Positions 1-9,500 of a stretch of DNA of 64,000 nucleotides are shown one piece after another. Source of the stretch: Candidatus Epilinea brevis (GTDB lineage Bacteria > Chloroflexota > Anaerolineae > Epilineales > Epilineaceae); contig JADJUE010000007.1 in the NCBI GenBank assembly GCA_016710785.1, positions 62,001 through 126,000 on the forward strand, in the 5' to 3' direction. The translations under genes were made by a program, and so were the position numbers. The notes under the pieces were generated by a model, which made no database searches, had not been told where the DNA came from, and was given only the letters and a program-made list of their open reading frames with translations. Position 1 is the first letter of the stretch. Each line of letters starts with the position of its first letter.

Positions 1-97
1 CCCGAACACGTCAGACGGTCGTCTTCGCGCGGCCTCTTTCGATAACCACCGACCTCATTCTTGAACCGCATCACCTGCCGCAGGAAGGAGCCCAGAG

Positions 98-1297
<1,200 letters not shown>

Positions 1298-1313
1298 GCA
1301 ACCGTCATCACAC

Positions 1314-1354
1314 GGGGGCGGGCGATCCGGTCGCTGAGACCGGTCGGCCGCCCC
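1314..1354 (+). terminator. GC-rich hairpin between tuf and rpmG
   Basis: An imperfect stem (GGGGGCGG... pairing with ...CCGCCCC) with an inner CCGGTC/GACCGG stem sits in the 91-base gap after tuf. No T-run follows, so it is a weak terminator or an mRNA processing/attenuation hairpin rather than a full stop. The downstream genes probably still receive read-through. No tRNA-Trp is present here, although many bacteria have one at this site. Confidence 0.4.
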
Positions 1355-1388
1355 GCGTGGGTGACGACCAGCAGGCAGGAGGGCCACG

Positions 1389-1553
1389 GTGGCCAAGAAG
1401 GCGGTTCGGACGGTGATCACGCTCGAGTGCACGGAATGCCGCGAGCGCAACTACACGTCGGAGAAAAACCGGCGCAACGATCCAGGGCGTCTGGAGATCA
1501 ACAAGTATTGCCCACGCTGTCGGGTCCATCGGTCGCATCGCGAAACCAAGTAG
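1389..1553 (+). CDS. rpmG: 50S ribosomal protein L33
   Basis: A 54-residue large-subunit ribosomal protein. It begins with GTG as MAKKAVRTVITLECTEC and has two CxxC pairs (CTEC near residue 14 and CPRC near 41). This is the zinc-ribbon (C+) form of L33. AGGAGG precedes the GTG at a suitable distance. It lies between tuf and secE, its usual neighbourhood. The gene is short and easily missed, but the length and all conserved features match the family. Confidence 0.96.
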   Translation: MAKKAVRTVITLECTECRERNYTSEKNRRNDPGRLEINKYCPRCRVHRSHRETK

Positions 1554-1564
1554 GCAGGTGATCC

Positions 1565-1795
1565 GTGGCTGACGAAAGCATCGAGCGCAGCGCTCAATCT
1601 GGGCGAATCAGCGGCTGGTGGCAGGAGACCCTCTCGGAACTCCGGCGGGTGGTCTGGCCCACGCGGGAAGACGCCATGAAACTGACCTCCGCCGTGCTCT
1701 TCGTCACGGTGCTCATGACGGTGATTCTTGGCGGCTCCGACTTGATCTTCACCCGACTGCTCGCCCTGATCTACACGATTGTCGGCGGATCTTGA
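1565..1795 (+). CDS. secE: Preprotein translocase subunit SecE
   Basis: A 76-residue single-membrane-span component of the SecYEG channel. It has the usual conserved cytoplasmic amphipathic stretch (ETLSELRRVVWPTREDAMKLT, written here in part) followed by one C-terminal hydrophobic helix (about residues 43-72). It starts with GTG, with an AGGTG stretch just upstream, 11 bases after rpmG. The next gene, nusG, starts almost at its stop, as in most bacteria. Confidence 0.96.
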   Translation: MADESIERSAQSGRISGWWQETLSELRRVVWPTREDAMKLTSAVLFVTVLMTVILGGSDLIFTRLLALIYTIVGGS

Positions 1796-1808
1796 GTCAA
1801 GGACAGCG

Positions 1809-2417
1809 TTGCACGCCATGAAGGATCCGAAGCTGGCTCCCCAGGCCGTGTCCCCGGTCATTGATGACTCGGTACCCACCGAGGCGCAGTGGTACGTGGT
1901 GCACACCTATTCGGGCTACGAGAACAAGGTCAAGCGCAACCTTGAGCACCGCATCGAGTCGATGGGGATGCACGACCAGATCTTCCAGGTCGTGGTGCCC
2001 GTCGAGGAAGAGGTGGACATCAAGGACGGCCAGCGTCGCATCGTCGAGCGCAAGATCTTCCCCGGCTACGTGCTGGTGCGCATGATCCTGACCGATGAGT
2101 CCTGGTCCGTCGTGCGCAATACCCCTGCGGTGACCGGTTTCGTCGGCTCGGCGGTGGATTCGGACCGCGTGAAGCCCACGCCTCTGCGGCAGGAGGACGT
2201 GGATCGGATCCTGAAGCGCATGGACTCGGAAGAGCCGGCCATCCGGGTCAGCTTCCGCGAGGGACAGAACGTGCGCATCGTCGATGGGCCGTTCACGGAC
2301 TTCCACGGCATCATCGATGCCATTGATATGGAGCACGGCAAGGTCCGGCTCATGGTCAACTTCTTCGGACGCGAGACCCCAGTCACCCTGGATTTCCTCC
2401 AGGTCGAGAAGGTCTGA
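1809..2417 (+). CDS. nusG: Transcription termination/antitermination factor NusG
   Basis: NusG binds RNA polymerase and links it to Rho or the ribosome. The NGN domain is clear (WYVVHTYSGYENKV; FPGYVLVRM) and a C-terminal KOW domain follows (VSFREGQNVRIVDGPF...). Start choice: AAGGA at 1799-1803 lies five bases before an in-frame TTG at 1809, but 14 bases before the ATG at 1818, so I favour 1809. The ATG at 1818 is the main alternative and changes only three residues. A further in-frame TTG at 1779 overlaps secE and is unlikely. Confidence 0.96.
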   Translation: MHAMKDPKLAPQAVSPVIDDSVPTEAQWYVVHTYSGYENKVKRNLEHRIESMGMHDQIFQVVVPVEEEVDIKDGQRRIVERKIFPGYVLVRMILTDESWSVVRNTPAVTGFVGSAVDSDRVKPTPLRQEDVDRILKRMDSEEPAIRVSFREGQNVRIVDGPFTDFHGIIDAIDMEHGKVRLMVNFFGRETPVTLDFLQVEKV

Positions 2418-2450
2418 ACACAACGACGGCTTAGCTAGGAGACTCCTCAG

Positions 2451-2876
2451 ATGGCCCAGAAAGTCATGGCGATGGTCAAGCTGCAGCTCCCGGCCGGGGT
2501 AGCAACCCCGGGTCAGCCGGTGGGCCCGGCGCTGGGCCAGCACGGCGTCAACATCATGCAGTTCGTGAAGGAATACAACGCTCGCACGGCGGCGAACCAG
2601 GGCGAGATCATCCCTGTGGTGATCACCATCTATACTGACCGCTCTTTCTCCTTCGCCACCAAGACGCCCCCCACCAGCCGGATGCTGCTCAAGGCGGCCG
2701 GCGCGCCGCGCGGGGCCAAGAATCCGTTGACGGAACGGGCCGGTGCGGTGACGAAGGCGCAGATCAAAGAGATCGCCGAGAAGAAGATGGTCGATCTCAA
2801 TGCCTTCGATCTGGACGCGGCGATGCTGATGATCGAGGGAACTGCCCGTTCGATGGGCATCAAGGTGGAGGATTGA
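2451..2876 (+). CDS. rplK: 50S ribosomal protein L11
   Basis: A 141-residue protein of the GTPase-associated centre, where it binds 23S rRNA. The N-terminal QLPAGVATPGQPVGPALGQHG stretch and the C-terminal GTARSMGIKV end are diagnostic. It starts at ATG 2451 after AGGAG. The stop codon is followed within six bases by the rplA start, so translational coupling is likely. Confidence 0.98.
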   Translation: MAQKVMAMVKLQLPAGVATPGQPVGPALGQHGVNIMQFVKEYNARTAANQGEIIPVVITIYTDRSFSFATKTPPTSRMLLKAAGAPRGAKNPLTERAGAVTKAQIKEIAEKKMVDLNAFDLDAAMLMIEGTARSMGIKVED

Positions 2877-2881
2877 TCGTC

Positions 2882-3592
2882 ATGGCGCATATCGGCAAGA
2901 AGTCGGCGGCCGCGGCCGTCAAGGTGGACCGCAACCGGTCTTATCTGCCCATTGAGGCGGTGGCCCTGGCCATGGAGGCCGCCTACGCCAAATTCGATGA
3001 AACCGTGGAGCTGCACCTGCGTCTCGGAGTGGACCCGCGCCACGCCGATCAACAGGTGCGTGGGGTCATGACATTGCCCCATGGCACGGGGCGCGATGTC
3101 CGGGTGCTGGTCTTCGCCGAGGGCGAGGCGGCTCGCGCCGCCGAGGAGGCCGGTGCCGACCACGTGGGTGGCGAAGAAATGGCGGAGCGCATCCGCGGCG
3201 GTTTCATGGAGTTCGATACGGTCATCGCCACGCAGCCCATGATGCGCGTGGTCGGCCGGCTTGGCCCGGTGCTGGGTCCCCGCGGTCTCATGCCCAGCCC
3301 CAAGGCGGGTACGGTCGTCAACGACCAGGACGTCGCGCAGGTGGTCAAGGAGATCAAGGGCGGCCGCATGGAGTTCCGCCTGGACAAGACCGCCAACCTG
3401 CACATTCCCATCGGCAAGAAGAGCTTCGCAGAGCAGAACCTGGTGGAGAACATGGCCGCGGCGATGGATGCCATCGTCCGCGCCAAGCCCACTGGGGCCA
3501 AGGGTAACTACATCCAGAGCGTCACCCTGGCCACCACCATGGGACCCGGCATCAAGCTGGACCTCCCGGCTGCGCTGGCGATGTCGAACTGA
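2882..3592 (+). CDS. rplA: 50S ribosomal protein L1
   Basis: A 236-residue L1-stalk protein and, in many bacteria, an autoregulator of the L11-L1 operon. The signature GPRGLMPSPKAGTV and the C-terminal SVTLATTMGPGIKLD are present. I chose ATG 2882, giving MAHIGKKS. GGAGG about 11 bases upstream supports it; an in-frame TTG at 2873 overlaps the L11 stop and has no better site. The initial residues (VDRNRSYLPIEAVALAME) align with the usual L1 start. Confidence 0.97.
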   Translation: MAHIGKKSAAAAVKVDRNRSYLPIEAVALAMEAAYAKFDETVELHLRLGVDPRHADQQVRGVMTLPHGTGRDVRVLVFAEGEAARAAEEAGADHVGGEEMAERIRGGFMEFDTVIATQPMMRVVGRLGPVLGPRGLMPSPKAGTVVNDQDVAQVVKEIKGGRMEFRLDKTANLHIPIGKKSFAEQNLVENMAAAMDAIVRAKPTGAKGNYIQSVTLATTMGPGIKLDLPAALAMSN

Positions 3593-3679
3593 TCCAGGGA
3601 CAACCGGCTTCGGCCGGCCGCTTCCTGATCCTACAACCGAACATGACGCAGTCTCCGTCACCCGAATTCGGGTGGCGGC

Positions 3680-3770
3680 CCGCAGCCAGAGACCCCAGGT
3701 GCCGCTCCGTGCGGCTCAAATCGCCCCTAACCAAGGGCGGGCCCGGAGAGGCCAGAGGGCAGAAACCAGT
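3680..3770 (+). promoter_or_regulatory. L10 leader (ribosomal protein autoregulatory RNA)
   Basis: The 325-base gap before rplJ contains a segment matching my memory of the L10 leader. A CCAGAGACCCCAGGTG box resembles the kink-turn strand (CCgaAGACagcAGGTG), followed by a GCCGCTCCGTGCGGC hairpin and a GGGCCCGGAGAGG strand that can close the kink-turn. In this family the L10(L12)4 complex binds the leader and represses rplJL. The call is based on motif likeness and position; a covariance-model search was not possible. Confidence 0.75.
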
Positions 3771-3814
3771 CGTGGGATGCCGGGATGGATCGGCTCCCCC
3801 TCAGGTTCTTCTGA

Positions 3815-3862
3815 GCGTTGGAGTTCCTTCAACGCCCTCGCCGCGCCTCTACGCGGTGGGGG
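3815..3862 (+). promoter_or_regulatory. Tandem hairpins upstream of rplJ (possible attenuator)
   Basis: Two adjacent stems lie between the L10 leader and the ribosome-binding site: GCGTTG(3815-3820)/CAACGC(3830-3835), then CCCTCGCCGCG(3835-3845)/CGCGGTGGGGG(3852-3862). They share base 3835, so they may compete or stack. There is no long T-run after the second stem, so intrinsic termination would be weak. They may be the expression platform of the L10 leader. Confidence 0.45.
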
Positions 3863-3917
3863 TGTCTTGCATGTTGGATCTGGTGCCGTCCCTACCCGTG
3901 AAGAGAAAGGAGGATCG

Positions 3918-4445
3918 ATGCCTCTCAATCGCAGTCAGAAAGAGCAGATCGTTGAGACGATGGCGGCGCGGCTGAAGGATGCCGGCGCCCTGATCGTCGC
4001 CGACTACCGCGGTCTCAGCGTAGCGGAGTTGACCGACTTGCGGGTTCGTCTGCGCAAGTCGGGATCAGAGTTGCACGTGATCAAGAATACGCTGGTCAAG
4101 CGCGCCTTTTCGTTGGCGGGACTGGAGACGCCGGAGGCCCTGCTGAGTGGGCCAACCGCCGTAGCGCTCTTCTTCGAGAACCTCTCGGAACCCGCCAAGA
4201 TCATGCTGGAATTCGCCAAGACCCACGAGGTGATGAGCCTCAAGGGTGGTTTGGTGGAAGGCAAGAGCTTCGGGCCGACCGGCGTGGAAATGCTTTCCAA
4301 GCTGCCCACCAAGGATGAGGCTCGCAGCATGATCCTGGGCGTGGTCCAGGCTCCTGCGCGACAACTGGCGGGTGTGCTCCAGGCGCCGTTGCGCGACCTG
4401 GTCAGCGTGATCCGCAACTATGCTGACAAGGCCGACGCCGCCTGA
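3918..4445 (+). CDS. rplJ: 50S ribosomal protein L10
   Basis: A 175-residue base of the ribosomal stalk. It binds 23S rRNA at its N-terminus and L7/L12 dimers at its C-terminal helix. The N-terminal MPLNRSQKEQIVETMAARL, the DYRGLSVAELTDLRVRLR core and the ARQLAGVLQAPLRDL region are typical. AAAGGAGG at 3907-3913 fixes ATG 3918; the frame stays open far upstream through the leader, but that part is not protein-like. Confidence 0.97.
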   Translation: MPLNRSQKEQIVETMAARLKDAGALIVADYRGLSVAELTDLRVRLRKSGSELHVIKNTLVKRAFSLAGLETPEALLSGPTAVALFFENLSEPAKIMLEFAKTHEVMSLKGGLVEGKSFGPTGVEMLSKLPTKDEARSMILGVVQAPARQLAGVLQAPLRDLVSVIRNYADKADAA

Positions 4446-4579
4446 TTCAATGACCTTCCGGGGCCGATGCCGAGGCCCCATACGTCCCGGAAGGGAAGCG
4501 AAACCGGGCCCGGGTCCGCAGCGGGCCAATCAAGTCGAACATCAACTACGACACAGAAAACCTGAAGAGGAGCATGTCC

Positions 4580-4966
4580 ATGTCGAACAACCTGGAAACC
4601 ATCGTCGAGCAGCTCTCCGGATTGAAGGTCTCAGAGGCGGCGGAGCTGGTCAAGCTGTTGGAGGAGAAGTGGGGCGTCACCGCGGCGGCCCCGATGATGG
4701 TCGGCGCCATGCCCATGGGCGGTGGCGGCGAGGCGGCGGCGGTCGAGGAGCAGACGCAGTTTGACGTCGTTCTCGAAGACGGCGGCGCGCAGAAGATCAA
4801 GGTGATCAAGGCGGTCCGCGAGATCAACAGCGCCCTGGGCCTCAAGGAGGCCAAGGACGTGGTTGAGGCCGCGCCGGCGAAGATCCTCGAGGGCGTGACC
4901 AAGGACGATGCCGAGGCGGCCAAGGCCAAGCTGGTCGAGGCCGGCGCGACGGTCAGCATCAAGTAA
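4580..4966 (+). CDS. rplL: 50S ribosomal protein L7/L12
   Basis: A 128-residue multimeric stalk protein that recruits translation GTPases. It shows the N-terminal dimerisation region (LSGLKVSEAAELVKLLEEKWGV), a Gly/Ala/Met hinge, and the C-terminal domain (FDVVLEDGGAQKIKVIKAVREI...GLKEAKDVVEAAP). Two in-frame ATGs occur at 4574 and 4580. AGGAG ends at 4572, so only 4580 has normal spacing (7 bases). Confidence 0.97.
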   Translation: MSNNLETIVEQLSGLKVSEAAELVKLLEEKWGVTAAAPMMVGAMPMGGGGEAAAVEEQTQFDVVLEDGGAQKIKVIKAVREINSALGLKEAKDVVEAAPAKILEGVTKDDAEAAKAKLVEAGATVSIK

Positions 4967-4984
4967 GGTCGTCTGCCACATCAG

Positions 4985-5026
4985 CGGGGGAAGGGGCACG
5001 GCATGCCGTGCCCCTTCCCCCGGTTT
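4985..5026 (+). terminator. Rho-independent terminator after rplL, built from a perfect palindrome
   Basis: An unbroken 38-base palindrome (arms CGGGGGAAGGGGCACGGC and its complement, centre ATGC overlap) is followed by GGTTTT. It is a very stable stem with a short T-run and ends the ribosomal operon. The core GGGGCACGGCATGCCGTGCCCC recurs at 20379-20400, so it is also a member of a dispersed palindrome family. Confidence 0.85.
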
Positions 5027-5030
5027 TCAG

Positions 5031-5103
5031 ATAGTCGCGCATGTGCGGCAAGCACACCCGCCAGAGTATGAAACTGCGGCTGGAGCGCGGCGCCTTTTTC
5101 ATG
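5031..5103 (+). repeat. Dispersed ~72-bp intergenic repeat, copy A
   Basis: About 72 bases here are found again in inverted orientation at 21391-21462, with only a handful of differences. The shared core includes CAAGCACACCCGCCAGAGTA (or a close variant) and AACTGCGGCTGGAGCGCG. It has no convincing reading frame and lies immediately after the rplL terminator. It looks like a non-autonomous repeat or a conserved structured element; I do not recognise the family. Confidence 0.8.
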
Positions 5104-5148
5104 GCAGGGTCACCGGGGCATGACCAACAGGGTACGGCAGGCTTGCCC

Positions 5149-6501
5149 CTACTCGCTGGCGCGCCGATAGACCTCGTGGACGCTGGCGTTCTGGTAGCGA
5201 TAGCCCTGTCCGCGCATGCTCTCGATATGCTGGAAGGGGCTGCCCTCCGGCAGGTCTACTTCCTTGCGCAGGCGGCTGATGGTCTTCTGGATCATGGCAT
5301 CCGTCACCCCGATCTGATCCGATTCATACTCCGGCCAGACAGCGGAGGCGATCTCGTCCTTGGTGACGACCTCGCCGGCATGCTCGCTGAAGAAGCGCAG
5401 GAGCGTGTACTCCTTGGGGGGCAGGTCCACCGGGCGGCGTTCGATGCGCAGGCTACCGCTCTCCGGTATCAACTCGATGCGCGGGATCTGGCGGCGAACA
5501 TAGTCGCGGAAGGCCGAGGAGAAGATCCGCCCGTCTGAAAGGTAACCACGCCGCTTCAGGATGGGCAGCGCCCCGCGGAAGGCCGACGACGCGGGTCCCT
5601 CAGGCTGGCTGCCGACGGCAAGCCACGACAGGGCGTCGCGCTCGGCCACGGGGAGCTTGGTCCAGATGTCCTCGAAATGGGATTCAACCCGGCTCTCGAA
5701 CTCGCGGGTCACGGCGAGAACCTGCTGCTCGTCACCGGTCAGCGGCTCGCCGCCCAAGGCGCGATCGTAGAAGAGTGAGGCCACCACCTGGAGGTAGTAC
5801 GGGAAGCCGCCGGACAGGTCGTTGATCGCCGCACGCACCGGGTCGAAGTTTACCCCGCTGGCCTGCCCCGCGGCGGTCACGAAGGCCTCCACCTCCGCCG
5901 GGCTGAAGGCTGAGATGTAGATGCTGCGGAACATGTTGAAGAAGGGGGAGCCCGTGCCCCACTCGTCGCGGAATTCGCCCAGCTCGACGCGAGTGGCCAC
6001 AACGATCGACATGTCGTACTCGGTGATCAGGCCGCGGAACCACTCCCAGAAACTGGTCTGAAAGGTTGACAGCACCTCGAACTCGTCAAGGAGCAACACC
6101 AGGCGCTTGTGGCGGTCGGCCAGGTTTTCCAGGTAGTCTTCCAGCCAGAACTGATCGACGTCACCGTCGAAGTCCATGTCGGCATCGTCATCCACCCGTT
6201 TCAGGGCGCGGGCGATGCGGCGGAAGAAGCTCTCTGGCCCCTCAGCCGCCAACTGGGCGTTGGCGAAGGTGAAGAGAAGTCCGGCGCGATCGGCATCGCT
6301 CAGGTAGCGCTCCTGGATGGACGGGTTCTGCATCTGGTACAGGAGCGACGTGTTGCCGCAGCGATGCTCCCCGACCATGGCCACCGGTTGCATGTTGCGC
6401 ACGGATTCGAAGAGCGCCCGCAGCTCGCTGTCGCGACCGAAGAAATGCGCGGGCTCCTTGATGGGCTTTCCCAGCACGAACGGGCTGTCAGGCGTATTCA
6501 T
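5149..6501 (-). CDS. AAA/STAND ATPase with C-terminal winged-helix domain and altered Walker A
   Basis: A 450-residue protein with an ORC/AAA-16-like NTPase core (residues about 15-330) and a C-terminal OmpR/PhoB-type winged-helix domain (about 345-440, with PPKEYTLLRFFSEHAGEVVTK and ISRLRKEV...GQGYRY). Walker A reads GEHRCGNTS: the catalytic Lys is Asn (codon AAC), while Walker B LVLLLDEFEVL and the VVATR sensor region remain. The neighbouring giant protein has an intact GERRTGKTS at the same motif. The start ATG at 6501 overlaps that gene's stop (ATGA), so the two are co-translated. A signal-responsive transcription regulator or a non-hydrolysing partner of the giant ATPase are both possible. 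Confidence 0.85.
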   Translation of the reverse strand: MNTPDSPFVLGKPIKEPAHFFGRDSELRALFESVRNMQPVAMVGEHRCGNTSLLYQMQNPSIQERYLSDADRAGLLFTFANAQLAAEGPESFFRRIARALKRVDDDADMDFDGDVDQFWLEDYLENLADRHKRLVLLLDEFEVLSTFQTSFWEWFRGLITEYDMSIVVATRVELGEFRDEWGTGSPFFNMFRSIYISAFSPAEVEAFVTAAGQASGVNFDPVRAAINDLSGGFPYYLQVVASLFYDRALGGEPLTGDEQQVLAVTREFESRVESHFEDIWTKLPVAERDALSWLAVGSQPEGPASSAFRGALPILKRRGYLSDGRIFSSAFRDYVRRQIPRIELIPESGSLRIERRPVDLPPKEYTLLRFFSEHAGEVVTKDEIASAVWPEYESDQIGVTDAMIQKTISRLRKEVDLPEGSPFQHIESMRGQGYRYQNASVHEVYRRASE

Positions 6502-9500
6502 CCGCGCTGCTCCTCAAGAAGGCGGGTGTACTCGTCATTCTGCTCCAGCCAAACGCGGACCAGGTCCATCGCGAAACCGTACTGCCGACCGGCGCTGTCC
6601 CCGCCGCCGCGCTCGACGACGAAGTCCCGGCCGGCCAGCTCATGCATCGTCTCCGTCAGGTCGTGAACGCCGACCGCCACGTTGTCCTGACGCAAGGTCT
6701 CCACCACATCCTCCGCGTTGACGAAGGGCCGACCGTCGTCGGTGATGCGCGCCAAGGCGGCCAGAGCCAACTGCTCGTCGCGCGCCAGGGACATGTAGGA
6801 ATGGCGGATGATCCCCGTCGTCTCCTGGACGGTGGTCAAAAGGGCCCGGTCCACGTCGCGCAGGGTGACGAAGTTCTTCTGGTCACGCCGCGCCAGGTTG
6901 ACGATCTCATGGCAGATGTACTGGATGAAGTATGGCTGTCCCGCCGTCACGCGCAAGATTTTCTCCACCGCCAGGTCGTCGTACCACAGCACATCCTTGA
7001 CCGGGCTGCGGATCAGCCGTTCGGCCTCGTCGCGCTCGAGGAAGCTGATCTTGCGCCGGAGCGCGGTGTTGAAGAGGATCGAGCGGGGGTTCTTGATCAT
7101 CGCCGTGAGGGCGTGAGCGCCGGCGAAGATGAACGAGAGGCCATCCTGGTGCTGCATCAACCCGCGGATCACGTCGAAGACGAAGGGGCTCACCGCGTTG
7201 CGGTCGATCGCTTCGATCAAGAGGTCGAACTCGTCCAGGATGATGACGGCGCGGCGCCCCATGGCCACGGCCATGTCCCCGATCAGCTCGCCCAGGGATT
7301 CGAACTGTTCGATGGGATGCGCGTCGTAGTCCGTGCGCTCGACCCGTTCCAGCCCAAAGCCCTCCTTCCTCAGCCCGTTGACCATCTTCCGCGCCATGGC
7401 GTGGAGCAGTTCGCCGGTGGAGCTGAGGCCATAGGCGATGGTCTGCAGGTCGATCAGCACGAAGGCGTAGGTATCGGGCAGATGGTGCTGCATCTGGTAG
7501 AGCACCGAGGTCTTGCCTGTACGCCGCTCGCCGTAGAGCACCAGCACGTTGTCCTGGAAGGTGCCGCTCAGGTTCTCACGGATCCAGTCGAAGACTGACT
7601 TGCGTCCGTAGAACATCTCGCGGCTCTTGACCGGTGGACCCGCGATGTAAGGACTGGTGCCGATCTCGCGGTACTCCGCCTCCTCCACGTAGAAGCGCAC
7701 CTCCCGTTGGAAGATCCGCGACTGCGCCTCGCGCTGCGGGTCGTCGTAGCGCACTTCCACGGTGACCGGGGCCATGCCCGCTCCGCGCCGCAACACGGTG
7801 AACTCGCTGGAAATGCGGTCGCTCTGACCCATCGGGGGCAAATAATGGGTGGACTGGCTCTCCAGCTGCAGGCTCTCCTCGTCCACGCTCAGGCTCAGCT
7901 GGACGTTTGACGCCAGGCCTTCACCCTTGTTGAAGAGCTCGAAAACCAGTACGGCTGCGGTATCCACGTCGCGGATGCGCACCTGATCCGTGCGCATGTC
8001 CAGATCCAGATCCGCCCGTCCCTGCAGTTCACGGATGGCGTGGTTGATCAGGTTGTTCCAATGTTCGGCCACCTGGCGCAACAAGCGGCCGTGTGGCTCG
8101 CCCACCTCGCCGATCATCGCCCGAAGGCCGTTCAGCCGGTCGGCGGCCGCCAACAAGCCCTTCTCCTTGGATCGCCTCGTCGCCCCGCGGTTGTAGTACT
8201 GGACGGCCTGGGAGATCATGCGCAGTTGGCGCATGGCCCGCCGGGCGGCCGGCCGCAACCAGGGGTCGATTTCATCCACCCAGTCCAAGGCGGTCTCCGC
8301 CCCGCCGATGCCACCCAGGCTCTCGTAGTCCAGGAACTGCTTGATGGTTCGGAAGGTCTGATGCAGCTCGTTTGACGGCCGCCACCAGTCCAGGCCGGCG
8401 GCCATCTCGGCCAACTCACCCGCATCCAGGGGCTCCACCAGCATCCGATGGAAGGCCTTGGCCAGGTTGGCCGGCGCGCGCGCTCCGGCGCGTGCCCCCT
8501 GGCCGGCCCGCTCCAGGACCTTGAGCGCGCCATTGAAATCGATCTCCGTCGGACGGCCGGACATGGCCTCGATCAGGGGGGTGACTGCCGGCTCGCCCAC
8601 CTGGCTCAACAGGTCGGTGGCCGTGCGGTGAAGGTGGGTGTCCGCCGCCGCAAGGGATTCGATCAAGGTGGGCACGGCGGCTTGCGGGTCCAGGTCGGCA
8701 GCCACTTGCAGGATGGCTTCCGCGATTTCCTCGTCTTCTTCCTGGGGCCACCGGATCAGAAGGGATGGAACGGATTCCGCCGTGCCGGAGATGCCGAGCT
8801 GGGCCACAGCCGCCCGGCGGATGAGGGCATCAGGGTCTTCCAGAGCGCTCTCGATCAACCGCCCGGCCGTCGGCGCGCTCAGTCCGCCCAGCGCCCGGAT
8901 CGCGCGCCGACGGATGGTGACGTCCTCGGCGGCCAGATCCACCTCGAAGGAAGCCAGAAGGGGGGCCACCGGCGGATCCGGCAAGGCCAGAAGGAGCTGC
9001 GCGGCCTCCCACCGCAGGTCGGCGTCGCTGTGCTGCAATGCCCCCAGGAGAGCGATCAAGCCGGACTGTCCCAGCCGTCGCAGACTGCGCTTCGCCTCCC
9101 AGCGCAGGTTGAAGCGCGGGTCGCCCAGGGCGCGCACCAGGGAAGGGGCGGCGAGGTCGCCCGCTTCGCTGAAGGCGCCCAGGAGCGCCGCAGCCGGCAC
9201 GGCATGGGGATGGTCGGGTTCGGCCAGGATGTCCTCCAGTACGACGATGGCCTGGCCGCCGATGGTGCGGACGATCTCCGCGATCTCGCGGGCGACGGCT
9301 GCCTCGGCGTCACCGTAAAGAGGAACGAGAGAACGCACTGCCGGCCTGCCGATCTTCGTCAAGGCCGCCGCCGCGCCCGCCACCTGGTTGTCCGACCGGG
9401 AGCCGCGAGGTGGAGCCTCCTCCAGCACCTTCACCAGGGCTGGCACCGCGTCAGCGCCGATCAGCGCCAGGGCCTCCACCGCCTCTAGCCGCACGGAGGC

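Noticed and set aside
1298..1388. Possible tRNA-Trp between tuf and rpmG/secE
   Set aside because: The 91-base gap holds a GC hairpin but no cloverleaf or CCA-type end.
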